This document shows positions 39,660 to 51,765 of a stretch of 64,000 nucleotides of DNA, one piece after another. Position numbers and translations under genes: made by a program. Source of the stretch: Chondrosia reniformis. Lineage: Eukaryota > Porifera > Demospongiae > Chondrillida > Chondrillidae. Under the pieces are notes generated by a model that ran no database searches, had not been told where the DNA came from, and saw nothing but the letters and a program-made list of their open reading frames with translations. Positions within the stretch are counted from its first letter, which is position 1. The number at the start of each line of letters is the position of its first letter. The stretch lies in assembly GCA_947172415.1 (NCBI GenBank), contig OX359197.1, positions 5,085,673-5,149,672 on the forward strand, written 5' to 3'.

Positions 39660-40628
39660 CTATTCTTCTGTGGCTACTTTTTCTTTTTCTCCCAGTTCTT
39701 CAACAGTTTTGGGTTCTGATGGAGGCTCTTCGTCTTCTTTTTCTTCTTCACTGATCACTTGCACAGTGAAGGGTGAGGAAGGGATATGTTTATCCTCAAA
39801 CAAGATGGATATTGTATACTCTCCAGTTTCTTTTGGCTGGTATTTAGCAATCACTATTCGTGGTTCCTCATCTGATTTTGGCTGGCATTCAATATTGTAG
39901 GCACCCTTGATACCATGCATCTTTACTTTCAATGTTCCTATCCCTGTTTGAGTTGTGTCAATGGTGAAGTCTAGATTTTGCTTGACTACTACCTTCCTCT
40001 GCAAGCCAGGACCAAATGCTGTTACATTCTCAGCTGCAGGCCTGGGTAGAATCTTTACCTTGAAAGGGCTACCTGGGATGTGTTGTCCACCCCAAAATGT
40101 GTTAATGAAGTACTTGCCATGCCATTGAGGTTCGAATTTACATGAGTATATCTGATTTTCATCATCTCCAATGAAAACCTTTGGCTCCTCTTTTTTGCCT
40201 TTCACTATCACGACAAGATTACCATTACCGGCACTGCTGGCGTCTACTATGAACTCGAGTGTGCTTCCAGACATAAAGGTCGTGTTGCTTTGCAAAGCTG
40301 GCCCCGAGGCTTTGCATTTAGAAGCGTCTGGTCCTGGCAGCACCTTAATAGGAAAAGGCGCCCCCTCTATTTCTTCTCCGTAATGTCTAACGCTCAAAAC
40401 ATAATCCCCAACAGTTGGACAAGTATACTTGATAATATACGTGTTATCCTCTTTATCGGAAATTTCTACAAGACCTTTAGTTCCTGTCTGAAGCTCTTCG
40501 ACAGTAACGGAGAGATTGTCTGATGCTACTAAGCCTTGTTCAGTGGTAGTAATCCTAAACCTTGCTGCTTTGTTTGAGAAGGCCTTCTTTAAACCTACGC
40601 CTTCGATAAAAAGCGGCTTTTGCTCCAT
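39660..40628 (-). CDS. Short filamin-repeat protein, intronless, three Ig-FLN repeats
   Basis: A 322-residue protein made of three filamin-type immunoglobulin repeats (about 6-98, 99-194 and 195-288), each closing on a (G/S)(A/S)PF-type strand. A highly acidic lysine/glutamate tail follows. It has no actin-binding CH domains and no signal peptide. Its repeats correspond best, in order, to the last three repeats of the long filamins at 42810 and 48305 (DASKCKASGPAL, KGKKEEPKVFI, GKYFINTFWGGQHIPGSPF). It probably acts as a cytoplasmic scaffold or competitor for filamin partners; that is inference. The start is the ATG 75 bp from the start of the divergent neighbour. Confidence 0.92.
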   Translation of the reverse strand: MEQKPLFIEGVGLKKAFSNKAARFRITTTEQGLVASDNLSVTVEELQTGTKGLVEISDKEDNTYIIKYTCPTVGDYVLSVRHYGEEIEGAPFPIKVLPGPDASKCKASGPALQSNTTFMSGSTLEFIVDASSAGNGNLVVIVKGKKEEPKVFIGDDENQIYSCKFEPQWHGKYFINTFWGGQHIPGSPFKVKILPRPAAENVTAFGPGLQRKVVVKQNLDFTIDTTQTGIGTLKVKMHGIKGAYNIECQPKSDEEPRIVIAKYQPKETGEYTISILFEDKHIPSSPFTVQVISEEEKEDEEPPSEPKTVEELGEKEKVATEE

Positions 40629-40703
40629 GGTACTTCTAGGAGGGCGTTGCTATTATAAAAAGTGGGCGTGCCGTAGTGGAAGTGAAAGTAGGCGTGAGCC
40701 AAA
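40629..40703. promoter_or_regulatory. 75-bp bidirectional spacer between two short filamin genes
   Basis: Only 75 bp separate the two start codons. The spacer contains GTGGGCGTGCC and AGTAGGCGTGAGCC, two GGGCGTG/GGCGTG Krüppel-like motifs, and no TATA box. Core promoter and both 5' UTRs must overlap or lie inside the coding regions. Confidence 0.7.
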
Positions 40704-42089
40704 ATGGAGGGGGAGGAACGTCTTGTGGAAGAAGTTCAAAAGGAATTGCACAAGCATACTGAATTTGAAGAAACAAGTACAGTAATAGCAACTGAAAAGC
40801 AAACACAAAAAATTGTAATTGAAGAGGCTGTCGTATTAGAGTACGGAGTTGATGATGAACATAGCCCTGAGAGATGCTTTGCCACTGGTCCTGGTTTGAA
40901 AAAGGCTGTAATCGGAAGGCCAGCAAAGATAAAGATTATAACAATACAGCCTGGCCTCTTACTAAGTGGTGATCTTACAGTTACTGTAGCTGCTGTAAGG
41001 AGCACCAACCAAGCAGTTTTGGAAACAGAAGACAGTGGTGACAACACCTACTTCATCAAATATACCTGTCCAACTGCTGAATTGTATAACATAGCCATTC
41101 AGTTCTTTGGAAACCATATTCCTGGATCACCATTTGCTGTAAATGTCCTTCCATCAGTTGATGCCTCAAAGTGCAATGCCTTTGGTCCAGCCTTAGAGAA
41201 AGATGCAAAACTGTTTTCAGGAACACCATTGCGATTCTTTGTAGATACAACCGAAGCAGGAGATGGAGACCTTATAGTCATCATTCGAGGAAGTAAGGAG
41301 GATCCAAAAGCTTTTATTCAAGACCAAGGTACCAGATTATACACTGTCGACTTCAGAATACTTCAATGGGGAGATTACTATGCGAATGTGTGGTGGGGGG
41401 ATCACCATGTGCCAGGGAGCCCATTCAAGCTGATCGTTCATCCCCACCCCAATGCTGACAAAGTTAAAGTTTGGGGAGCAGGGATAGAGGAATATGTAGC
41501 TGTCAATGAACCGGCAGAGTTTTATATTGAAACAAAGGATGCAGGATTAGGAAAGCTTACCATCAAAGTTACTGGGCCAAAGGATTCCTTTAGAATTGAT
41601 GCAACTCCAGTATCAGTCAAGCATCCTCGAACTCTATTAGCAAGATATGACCCAAATGAAATTGGAAAGTACACAATTGAGATACGTTGGGTGGGCAAAC
41701 AGGTCCCGAGGTCACCCTTTCATGTGAATGTATTTGATCCAACCGTGGAAGACACTTTAGATGAGGAGACAAGGCCCAATCAACTCCTTTACGATTCTGA
41801 TCGTTCAACAAGCTCAGAAGAATTGGATCTGGTGGAGCGCAACAAGAGACAAATGGCCAGAGATCTTGAAAGAGTCCTCATCACAGATGAAGAAGCTGCT
41901 GCGTATGCTACTATGCTACAGGAGCGAGCCTCTGTCCCTCAAAGACATGACAACATACCCTTTGCACCACGCGATCGAGGACAAAGACTTGAAGGAGTCA
42001 AACAAGAAACGTCTATTGTCATTGAAGGAAGTAAGGAAGAAATGCTGAGGCCGTACAAGATTGTTAAGCCAAAGAAACCTGGATACTGA
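40704..42089 (+). CDS. Short filamin-repeat protein with charged N- and C-terminal tails, intronless
   Basis: A 461-residue protein. An acidic N-terminus (MEGEERLVEEVQKELHKH) leads to three filamin repeats (about 52-148, 149-245 and 246-343) that match the last three repeats of the long filamins (CFATGPGLKKAV, GSKEDPKAFI, GDYYANVWWGDHHVPGSPF). A tail of about 118 residues follows. The tail contains LITDEEAAAYATMLQER, clearly related to LLTDEQTKKFANQLAKR in the tail of the 1590-residue filamin at 42810. So this gene looks like a duplicated 3' end of a long filamin. CH domains are absent. Divergent from 39660-40628 and probably co-regulated. Confidence 0.92.
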   Translation: MEGEERLVEEVQKELHKHTEFEETSTVIATEKQTQKIVIEEAVVLEYGVDDEHSPERCFATGPGLKKAVIGRPAKIKIITIQPGLLLSGDLTVTVAAVRSTNQAVLETEDSGDNTYFIKYTCPTAELYNIAIQFFGNHIPGSPFAVNVLPSVDASKCNAFGPALEKDAKLFSGTPLRFFVDTTEAGDGDLIVIIRGSKEDPKAFIQDQGTRLYTVDFRILQWGDYYANVWWGDHHVPGSPFKLIVHPHPNADKVKVWGAGIEEYVAVNEPAEFYIETKDAGLGKLTIKVTGPKDSFRIDATPVSVKHPRTLLARYDPNEIGKYTIEIRWVGKQVPRSPFHVNVFDPTVEDTLDEETRPNQLLYDSDRSTSSEELDLVERNKRQMARDLERVLITDEEAAAYATMLQERASVPQRHDNIPFAPRDRGQRLEGVKQETSIVIEGSKEEMLRPYKIVKPKKPGY

Positions 42090-42809
42090 CCCATTGTTAT
42101 AATTACTCTTCAAACATTAAGCACAAATGTTCTGTAAACTGTAGTGTATTATTAAAATCTTATTACATATTACTGTATTATTACTGTATTTTTAAATGCT
42201 GAAAAACATTCGATATCAGTACTCATAAGTATCTTTGATGAAAGGATGATAACTTTACATGTCCTCTCTCTGTTTCATCTCTTGCAAATCGTGCTTGATT
42301 ACCAATCTCAAACATGCCAAGGATTCACAGAAGATCAAGATAAAGATAAAGAAAAAGACAAAGACTCCCAGGATCACTGATGAAGGGTGGAATTCCCAGA
42401 AATGGCTGTCTGACCCAGTGGAGAAGAAGATGAAAGAAGGGAAAAGAAGGAAGAAAAGACTACTGTATCTTCATCTAAAGCTCTCTTTAGGTTTAGTTCC
42501 CCTATAGGCTCTTTTTACAGAATAGGCATATAGCATGTAGGAAAATGGTATCTTAGATTTTTCATGTCCCCCAACTGCAGTCGATCATATGTATATGGCA
42601 AATGCACCATTATATATAATATGAAAAAATACAGTATAAGTACCAAAGAATGTAAACAGAAAAGTAGTGTATACACTGCCATTGCTACAGTTATAGTTTC
42701 TCTTGACTAAGTGTACAAACAGTAAAATATGTATATTGCAAAAAAACTTGGTATTATGAACAATGCATTGGTGTGTGAGAGTTGTTCTGTTACAAAGTTA
42801 GCTACAAGA
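42090..42809. other. Convergent spacer with R1 copy
   Basis: Separates the 3' ends of two convergent filamin genes. Holds R1 at 42316-42566; the remainder is AT-rich with no gene. Confidence 0.6.
42316..42566 (+). repeat. Dispersed repeat R1, copy 4
   Basis: Full-length R1 copy with a six-base duplication (AAAGATAAAGAAAAAG). The lysine-rich frame remains open on the plus strand to the common TAG after GLVPL. Confidence 0.85.
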
Positions 42810-45800
42810 TTAGGTCTTCTTTCTCCAGAACCAACCCTTTTTGACAGGTTGCTTGGTGACTGAAAATGTCCGCTGGTCTTTCATGTATGGATCCTTCATT
42901 GACATGTGAGGTGCAGTCTTTTCAGTAGTGAAGGAGACCTTTATAGGTGTCTTCTTCTTGGGCTGTTTGACAAGACCATTTTGCATTGGGGTAGATGAGG
43001 TCAAAGGATGGGCAATCTCATGGCGTTTGGCTAGTTGATTGGCAAACTTCTTGGTTTGTTCATCTGTGAGAAGCCAACCTGAAGATTCGTAATCATCTGC
43101 TTCAATCTCTCTATCTTCTCCTTCACTTTCTACAATGTTACTGCTGCTGTAGGTTTCAATCTCATTGGGATCATACACGTGAACCTTGAAAGGTGAACCA
43201 GGAATGTGAGTATTCTGCCATTTAATACCAATTTCATAATCTCCTGGCCAGGTTGGGTCATACTGTGCCTTCAAACAGCGAGGATGGAGGTTTGATTCTG
43301 GCCTGCAGGAGACCTTGAAAGCATCCTTCACTCCATACACTCTGATGGATAGTGTTCCTATTCCAGCATTTTTGGTTTCTATAGTGAATTCAGCTGCCTC
43401 GTTGACCCGTACATCATCATCAATGCCAGGACCGAATGCCTTTACCATAGCAGGATTAGGTTTAGGCATTACCTTCAAAGGAAAAGGACTTCCTGGAATG
43501 TGCTTGCCACTCCACCATACATTCACAAAATATCTGCCCCAGCCTAATATCTCAAATTTGACAGAATACACTCCTTCTCCATCATCAGTGATGTAAACTT
43601 TTGGGTCTTCCTTGCTTCCTCGCACTACAACCACTAATTCCCCATTGCCTGCTGTAGTAGCATTCACCTGAAACTCATACGGTGTTGACTGCAAAAGTAC
43701 TGCCCTAGGATCAAGGGCCTGACCGTACGCCTTACAAGCGGAGGCATCGGGTCCCTCTCTAGCTGTAACACCGAATGGGCTTCCCTTCACTGGCTGATCA
43801 TAAAAATGAACATGAATGAGGTAGGCTCCTGTAGTACTGACTACATACTTCACTGTGTAGCTATTGTCCTTGTTATCAGTAATCTCCACCTTCCCTCTGC
43901 GTTTTCCTGTAGCAGCTACTACATCCACCTTGAGCTTCTTCTTGGCATAGAGATCCTTCTCTGTTGTCATTATCTTGAAGGTAGATGGCGCTCCAGCAGT
44001 CAGCCGTTTGATTCCTGGTCCTGTAACATGACACTGATCAACTTTTGGTGGTGGTTCGACTACAAAGTTGAAGGGGCAACCAGGAATAAAGCGGCCCCCA
44101 TACTTTATCTCCACCCTATAGTAACTAGGCTCTGTGATCTCTTCCATTTCTACCAGGAAAGTGCCATTTTCCTGGTCTGTTATCCGCTTTGGGAAATATG
44201 TTGCTCTGTGACCAATAAATGCAATTTCAGGTTTACTTGTACCCGCACCAAATGTAGAGAGAACAAAGGAAATTTGGTCTCCTATTTTTAGGCCCTCGCC
44301 CAGATTTGTAATGGAACATTTCTGGGAATCCACTATAGACACTGTAAAGGGTGTGCCTGGAATAGGATCCCCAGCAAAGAGGAGGTGAACTATAGCAGTG
44401 CCAATCCCAAGTGGTGTGAGTGTGACACTGTAGGTGTCAATCCCGGTCTCCTTGAGAATCACTGACACCATTGAGTCACCATCCAGGTCACATTTAGCAG
44501 ACAGAGCTCCTTGACCGCTGCCTGCTGTACTCACCTTGAAAGACACTGCTTCATTTAGGTGCAGGGAGCTTGGAAGCTTACCAATTATCTTGCACTTGCC
44601 AGGGTCAACCACATCTATGCAGAAGGGGGAGCCTTTGATATGGCTTTCACCCAGTTTGACATCAACTGTATATCTTCCCTGTTCGGTTGGTGTTAGCATA
44701 ACTTTGAACATGTTATCATCTTGTGGAATCACTTCCCCAATGCAGCTTTGAGAGGTTGCTCCATGCGCAACTGCTGTAAACATTGTACTTCCAGGGTCCG
44801 CCAAAGCGGTGACAGAAAAGGAAACTGGCTCTTTGACTTTTCCTGTAAAATTCTCTGGGATTTCTCCAACTGCAAAGAGATCATTAATGCAGACAGAAAA
44901 GGGGCTATTCTTCACATGAACACCCTTGTACAAAGCTGATATTTCAAAGCTTCCCATTTCTCTTGGAGCCACTGAGCACTCGTAATCTTGGGCAAACGTC
45001 CCATCTACCTCCTCCTCTGGGACTGTTACAGAGCCTTCAATCTCCTGTTTTGGGCCTCTTCCAATGATTTCCAAATCTTTGCTTCCAGAAACTGTATGCA
45101 GCGGTCTCAGTCTAAAGCCAATTGGAGCACCGACAGAGAAAGAATCATCCAGAACTGGTGTGGATATGATTTCGAAGACGTGTTCTATGTTCACATCAAA
45201 GGGTGTTCCCTTGATTGATGACCCTCCATATCTGGCATCCATTGTCCAATGGCCAGTCTGGGGTGGTGTAAATGTAAACGTGCAGTTACCCTCTCCATCC
45301 ACAGTGACTGATCCAACATGCTGACAACCACTGTCATCAGTTACTATCAGTAATGGCTGCTGGTTGATTTGACCCCTGACCTTAGCTACAAATGAAACCT
45401 CCGAACCAAGTGGAAATGAAGAGCCTCTCTTTGGGCAACCCTTTAGCTCAAACATGTCCTCAACGTTGGTCTTGAAGGGGCTGCCTTTAATATGGCAACC
45501 TCTGAAAGTGGCTGAAATCTCACATTCACCAGTTTCATTGGGGCTCACAGAACAGATGAAGAGAGAATCTTCTTCTGATTTTTCAACAGTTCCAATTATC
45601 TCCTGATTTCTACCTTTGGCAACAACTGCAACTGATTCACCACCTGGAATGTCACCTTGGGCTACTACCCTAAATTTAAGGGGATTCCCCACAATGCATT
45701 TCTCCTCCAAATTTAATTCAACATGGAAGAGATCGCTGACTGGAAAAATAAAAGGACTGCCAGCAATGTGAACATCCTTAAATGTGACATTAACCAGGAA

Positions 45801-47821
45801 GTCACCCCCGCTACTTGGCATGACAGAGCATTCATACAAGCCCTCTTCCTCCTCTGACAAGGTGACACTCCCAATTACCGATTTCCCATTTGCATCCAGA
45901 CCTGTGATCTTCAGTATCTCATCATCTGGTACAGTGGCGAGGCTATGGATATTGAAGCAGGCTGGAATACCGACAAAGCAGGAGTCGGCAATGCTGTCAG
46001 TGTCCAAGGCAAATAGGTTTTCTGCTACAAATGAAAAGGGACTACCTTCAACTGGAATTCCAGTAAACTCAATTGATATGTCGTATGTGCCTGCTTCATC
46101 AGGAGTGAGGGTACAGAGGAATATATTCTCGTCAATAACAGATATGCTCGGTTGGAGGCTCTGGGAGGGACCATTTGCGATTATGTTGATAGTCGCATCA
46201 GTAGGTGGGGATTCTCTGGCAATGATCTTGAAGGAAATCGGAATGCCGACTCTTGGAGTTGAGTTAAGCAATTCAACAAGCCCATCTAAATGGAACAGGT
46301 GTAGCACAGAAATGTTTCTGGGGCTGCCTTTGATATTTTCTCCATCATATTTTATGGAAACTTTCATCTTTCCAAGCGACTTTGGCGTTATCACGTAGGT
46401 GATAATTTGATTGGCTACCTCCTCAACAGTGGCTGAATATTCTGTACCATCCTCCATTTTCCCCACCACTGCAATAGAGCTTGAGAGATTATCAGTCATT
46501 GGACCTAACACTTCTACAGAGACTTCCACAGGTTTAAAAATTGACATCTCCTTGGGAAGCTCTTGCAAGGAGAAGTTCCCAGTTGAAAAGTGCATCTTTG
46601 CGGTTCTAAACTGACCCAAGTAGGCGGCCATTGTGATTTCATCGATTTGTGGGTCTGCCATAAGCTTAGCACTGATTGGGCACTTAACTTCTGTGCTTGT
46701 CTCAATCATAGGAAGGAGTAGCTCCATATTATCTACTCCGGACTCGGGATCCAGCGACTCCCAGTGAGGAAACAGATTGAAGAGCCTGTCCACCAGAGCT
46801 GCCAGATTCACTCCATTGCTCCAATCAGATGAGGTGTTCTGGATGTTTCTCCCTGGTAACTGCCTCTGCAACCACTGGAGGAGCTGATCATTGCTTGAAG
46901 ACATGAAATATGAGAGATATGTCATGACAGAGAGATCATCCACGTCAGAGCTGTTCAGGTCCTCCGGTTCCATGATCTGCGGGATTCCAAGGTGCTCCTC
47001 AGCTAGATTCATTCCAAGGCGGCAATTCTCCAATCCATTGCTTGTATCTAGCTCTTCATGATTAGGGCAAAGACCAGGCTTGATGGATTCTACTAATGCA
47101 CACAAAGCCTTCCCATCATTCCAATCAGTTGTGAAATTTTCTATGCACTGGTTTCCTATAAGGCCGTTGATTCTGAAAATCATTGCCTTCTTGGTAGACA
47201 GACCCTTCCCCTTACTTCTGATTTGATAGTGTCTGATCAGAGTCCACACAAGACCAAGGATAAGCTTCATGTTGGCATTGTAGATGTCTTCTGATCCTGT
47301 AAATAATAAGAGAGAAATGATTCCTGACGGTGCTTCAAATCCATTTTATATACTGTACGTAGGTAATTATATTTTAGAAAATATCCCTATAACATTATTG
47401 TGATACATTAATAAACATCACTTTTAGATTGATTGATTTTGACTGACTGATTGTAAATTCCTAATAACAAGGTCCTCTAGATCTTTTAATATTTCTGATA
47501 ACAACAATTTGCAACCAGTCAACTGAAAAGCTTACCAATATTGACAAGGGTGATGCCTTCCTGATGAATAAAGTTCAGTGCTGAATTCAAATTTTCCAAG
47601 CTATGAGCTTTCATCTTTGGCTTTGAATTGTGCTTAATCGGATTTTTTGGCCTTGCTAGTTTTTCCATAAGATCAATTAAACGCAAACCGTCCTGAAAAT
47701 CTGTACTCAGATCGGTGACTGGGCTCGTTGGACGAATTAGGTGTCCACGAAGACAGTCGTTCACCCAATTGGTAAAAGTACGCTTCTGAATCTTGATCCA
47801 TTTTCCGTCTACTTTCTTCAT
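42810..47821 (-). CDS. Filamin with three CH domains and 12 Ig-FLN repeats (Jitterbug type)
   Basis: An actin cross-linker or scaffold of 1590 residues in two coding exons, 47821-47536 and 47296-42810. CH1 (about 8-120) spans the exon junction (TFTNWVN to LGLVWTLIRHYQ). CH2 covers about 122-228 and CH3 about 229-330 (SNDQLLQWLQRQLPGRNIQN). Vertebrate filamins have two CH domains; three CH domains plus repeats is the Jitterbug arrangement. Twelve repeats follow (about 345-1470), the last three being most typical of filamin. The tail (about 1472-1590) carries LLTDEQTKKFANQLAKR and a basic end GWFWRKKT. I start at ATG 47821. A 76-bp intron with good sites (47931-47856) lies just upstream, so the in-frame extension there is probably 5' UTR. 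A paralogue is directly upstream in tandem. Confidence 0.93.
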
Positions 47822-48304
47822 TGCATCTCTAGTCCTGGAGGAGGAGATGTCCACTCTAAGAAGATAAAAAGAGCGGCTTAATTGCAGCAGAAGCTTCAAA
47901 GAACGAGATATTTGGTTAATCACTGTCTTACCCTCTTCCAAGCGGACCAACGTCTTCTTGTGATTGCTGCATAGCACCTTGCAGAAGGTCGGATCCTGGC
48001 TTGAAAGCTTAGCAAACAAAGCCGGGAGCTTCGCGGAATATGGGTGTATACACTTGCGTGTGTGGTCCTTAGCAAGGGCGTGTGTCTCAATAACTATATT
48101 CATGCTCATGAATACATTTAATAGCAAAATTACTTGCACAGGGGTTGTCTTGTACTCCCACTTTTCTAGCTTGAGTGTGGTATATTATATTCATATTTTC
48201 TGATACATGAAATAGGATACAATACCGAGCAAATCAATGGTTATAATGAGTGATACATACAGCTTTAGCACATGCAGTAGAGTTCAGTCTGATGAATGTT
48301 AGGC
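47822..48304 (-). other. 5' UTR and promoter of the 12-repeat filamin; 3' UTR of the 7-repeat filamin
   Basis: Includes a likely 5' UTR intron (47856-47931, GTAAGA to CTTCTTAG). The frame is open upstream to about 48139, but splicing this intron puts the upstream part out of frame, so I treat it as untranslated. Confidence 0.5.
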
Positions 48305-51300
48305 TTAATATCTATTTGTCCAAGATACTTCTTTTCTAAGTTGCTGCTTTTGGATCTCCAACTTCTGTTGATAGCGTTCTGGCATTGTCTGAGCTTTTAC
48401 CAGAGGTGTGGTTTCCAGTTTGTAATTTACTGGTTCTAATTTAGTGGTTACAGGAGTGGACGTCCAAGCTGGAGTCATTTGCTTTGTTTGAAGTGAGCCT
48501 CGTTTCTTTACTACTCTGGCATCCTTGACTTTGACCTTCCGTCCCTGGTATTCCTCCTCCTCCTCATCCTCGCTAAGGCTGCTAGCTGAGGTGGAGGTGT
48601 AACTCTGATCTGAATCAGGATCAAACACTTCAACTGTATAGGGAGACCCAGGAATGTGAGATCCTTCCCACTTTATAGAAATAGTATATGTCCCTGCTCC
48701 TCTAGGGTCATAGGTTGCTATGCGAATACGTGGGTTCTCGGAGGACTGTGTCCAATGAACATGAAAGGTGTCCTTTATTCCATGGACCCTAATTCCAAGT
48801 GTACCAAACCCAGCTTCCCTAGTGTCAATAGTGATTTCAGCTGGTATATTGATATCCAATCTCGGCTCTATCCCTGGTCCATATGCCTTTACAAGTCCAG
48901 GATTTGGGGCCTTATGAATGGTCAAAGGGAATGGGCTCCCAAGAATGTGATTATTTCCCCACCAGACATTAGCGTAATATTTACCCCAACCCAAGACTTC
49001 AAACTTGATGGAATACTCTCCTCTCCCCATATCAGTAATAAAGACTTTAGGGTCATCTTTTCTCCCACGAATCACTACTATCAGGTTTCCCTTGCCGGCT
49101 TGACTAGCATCTACAAAGAATTCCAGGGGAGTTCCTGACATAAGAGCAGCCTTTGGTTCCAAGGCTGGACCATATGCTCTGCAGAGAGAGGCCAAGGCAC
49201 CTTCAATGACAGGCACTTTGAATGGAGATCCTGGAACCGGTTCCTTTCCAAGCAAAACATTTATTAGGTAAGATCCAGCTTTTGGGCAAGTATAGGTGAC
49301 TGTGTAGGTAGTATCTCCGTTATCTTCAATGTCTACTGTGGCTACATGGCCTGCGGCAACTGACTTTACAGTCACAACTAACTGCTTTTGCTCCACCGCC
49401 TTATGAAGCATAGTCATCACCTTGAATTTAGAAGGAACCCTGGCAACAGCACTTTTAATTCCTGGACCTGTGACATGACATCGATCATCAATTTTTTCTC
49501 TATTCACATTGAAACTTTTCTTCTTTATAATTTGCCCTCCATACTTGATTTCTATACGATAAATGCCTTCTTCATATAGTTCCTCAGTTTCTGCTTTGAA
49601 TTTTGAATCCTCATATTCAGAAACTCTGGCACTGGTTCGGTTGCCATGTTCATCAAAAAGGAAGACTTCTGGTTTCAGGAGCCCTCTTCCTCCGGCCAGC
49701 CTCATATCCATCTGGAAGACAACTGCTTCACCTGCATTGATTCCCTCATCGAGAAAGTCAAGGTCTTCAATGATACATCTGCTGCAATCTAGTATATGCA
49801 CTGAAAAGGGTGTATTAGGAATTGGCTTCCCTCCAAAAGTGAAATGGATCACAGTACAGCCTACTTCCTTAGGTGTCAAGGTGACCTTGTAGCTATCAGA
49901 GGATGTTTTCTCAGCACTGGCTTCCACTAGGTGAGGATCCTCGCTCCAAGCCTTGAATGCTGCGGGGTTCTCAGATGCCATGCCTAGATTGATGGGGAGT
50001 TCAATTGGTGTGCCTATGTGTAGCACTTCCGGAATATCACAGTCCACCCTGCTGATGTTGGAATCCACAACCTCCAACGCAAAGGGAGACCCATTGATGT
50101 GTTCCTCATCAAATGTAACATTTATGGACAATCTGCCATTTTCTGTTGGTACCATTCGTGCACGAAATTTGTTGCTTCCATCAACTGCCACTAGTTCTTC
50201 TTGATATTTGTAAGTAGTGCCTCTGCTTTCTCCTAGGAGAGCTAGTTTCTTGGGATCTACTGGAACAGTGGACACAATAGTAAACGTGAAAGCTTCATTT
50301 AAGTGCGTCACTCCACCCTCAGGAAGGTCTTCAATAAAGATTTTCTCATTTGCTAAACCTCCTACAGTGACAGCTGCTGGACTCCCCTTAACATCAATTT
50401 TGCGAAACTGCCCAAAAACGTAGGCTGTTCCAACTGTTGTTGGGGTTACTTCATATACTTTTTCTAGTGCATCATTTTTCTTAAGTTTGGCTGCAATCTC
50501 TTTCCCGGCAACACTTAAATATACTTTAAACAGCTCCAGTTGTACCTCAGTCATAGCTTCTGAAAGCATCACAATCACTGTAATTGGCTCCCTAATCTGG
50601 ATCACATTTTTCAAAATAGACATTTCAAAATTTCCAGCTCCAGTTTTCAGACGACCAACCCTGATTTGTGAAAGAAAAGCGGCCATAGACATTTCATCTA
50701 TGTCAGGGCTTGTCATATCCTTTGCGCTTATTGGACACTTAAGGTGTAGGTGAGTATCTATTAAAGCTAGCATCTTTTTCATATTTTCGAGCTTATCTTT
50801 TGGATCCATTTTATCCCAATCAGGACAGATCTCAAAAAGCTTATCTAGTAGAGCACCAAAGTTGACTCCACTGATCCAATCCGTGGTAAGATTTTGTATG
50901 TTCCTCTGTGGCAAAACCTTGCGCAACCAGTTTAGCAATTCTTCATTACTAAAAGGCATGAAATAGGAGAGGTATGTCATGACAGAGAGCTCATCAATGC
51001 TTGGATCATTCAAATCTTCAGGTAAGATAAGTTTAGGGATATTCATGTGCTCTTTGGCAAGATCCATTCCCAAACGACAATTTTCAACACCTTTGGAAGA
51101 ATCTAGATCTCGATGGTTTGGACACGTGCCACGTTTTATAGAATTTACTAAGCCACAAAGAGCTCGACCATCATTCCAGTCAGTTGTAAAATTCTGAATG
51201 GAATATTCTGGGAGCTCAGCAGAAATTCTCATCAGCATGGCTTTCTTGATAGAAAAACCTTTTCCAGTGCTACGGACTTGGTAGTGAAGGATCAGAGTCC

Positions 51301-51765
51301 ATATTAGACCCAAAATCAGTTTCAAACTCCCTCCGTATAAATCTTCTGCACCTAGAGGAAGTAATGGAAGACGTTCAAGATTGTCACATTTACAACTATA
51401 ATATTGCTGATTCTTAATTTCATTAATAGTTTGTATAACATTTATAAACTATGCAACTTTAACTTACTGATATTGACAAGCTTGATTCCTTCACTTTTAA
51501 TGAAACTTAGAGCAGCACCAAGATTCTCCAAGCATTGCATGCGATTTTTCGGATTCTTTGAGTACCGAGTGACTTTTCTAGGTTTAGCTAGTACATCCAG
51601 GAGTTCTATCAATCGAAGGCCATTTTGGAAATCAGCCTGCATATCCAATATAGGCTTATCTGGAACAATCTTATCACCTCTCAGTTTATCATTCACCCAT
51701 GCAGTAAATGTTCTCTTTTGGATTGCTATCCATTTGTCATCCACCTTCTTCATGCTACCTTTCAT
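48305..51765 (-). CDS. Filamin with three CH domains and 7 Ig-FLN repeats (Jitterbug type)
   Basis: A paralogue of the preceding gene: 1114 residues, exons 51765-51468 and 51351-48305. The intron sits at the same place within CH1 (VNI to S/G plus EDxY), proving common descent. CH1 covers about 13-124, CH2 126-232 and CH3 233-335 (FSNEELLNWLRKVLPQRNIQN). Seven repeats follow (about 350-1020). Repeat 4 ends KKKSF instead of the usual GSPF. The tail is serine- and glutamate-rich, then basic, and lacks the LLTDE motif of the 12-repeat protein. Compared with that gene it has lost, or never gained, five middle repeats. Start chosen at the ATG of MKGSMKKVDDKW, directly after a good acceptor. Confidence 0.93.

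Noticed and set aside
43806-46398. Plus-strand frames of 90-204 codons
   Set aside because: Antisense shadows of the large filamin exon; no splice or domain support.
47822-48109. N-terminal extension of the 12-repeat filamin (start at 48109)
   Set aside because: In frame on genomic DNA, but a 76-bp intron with good splice sites (47931-47856) would break the frame, and the paralogue starts at the equivalent MKKVD position.
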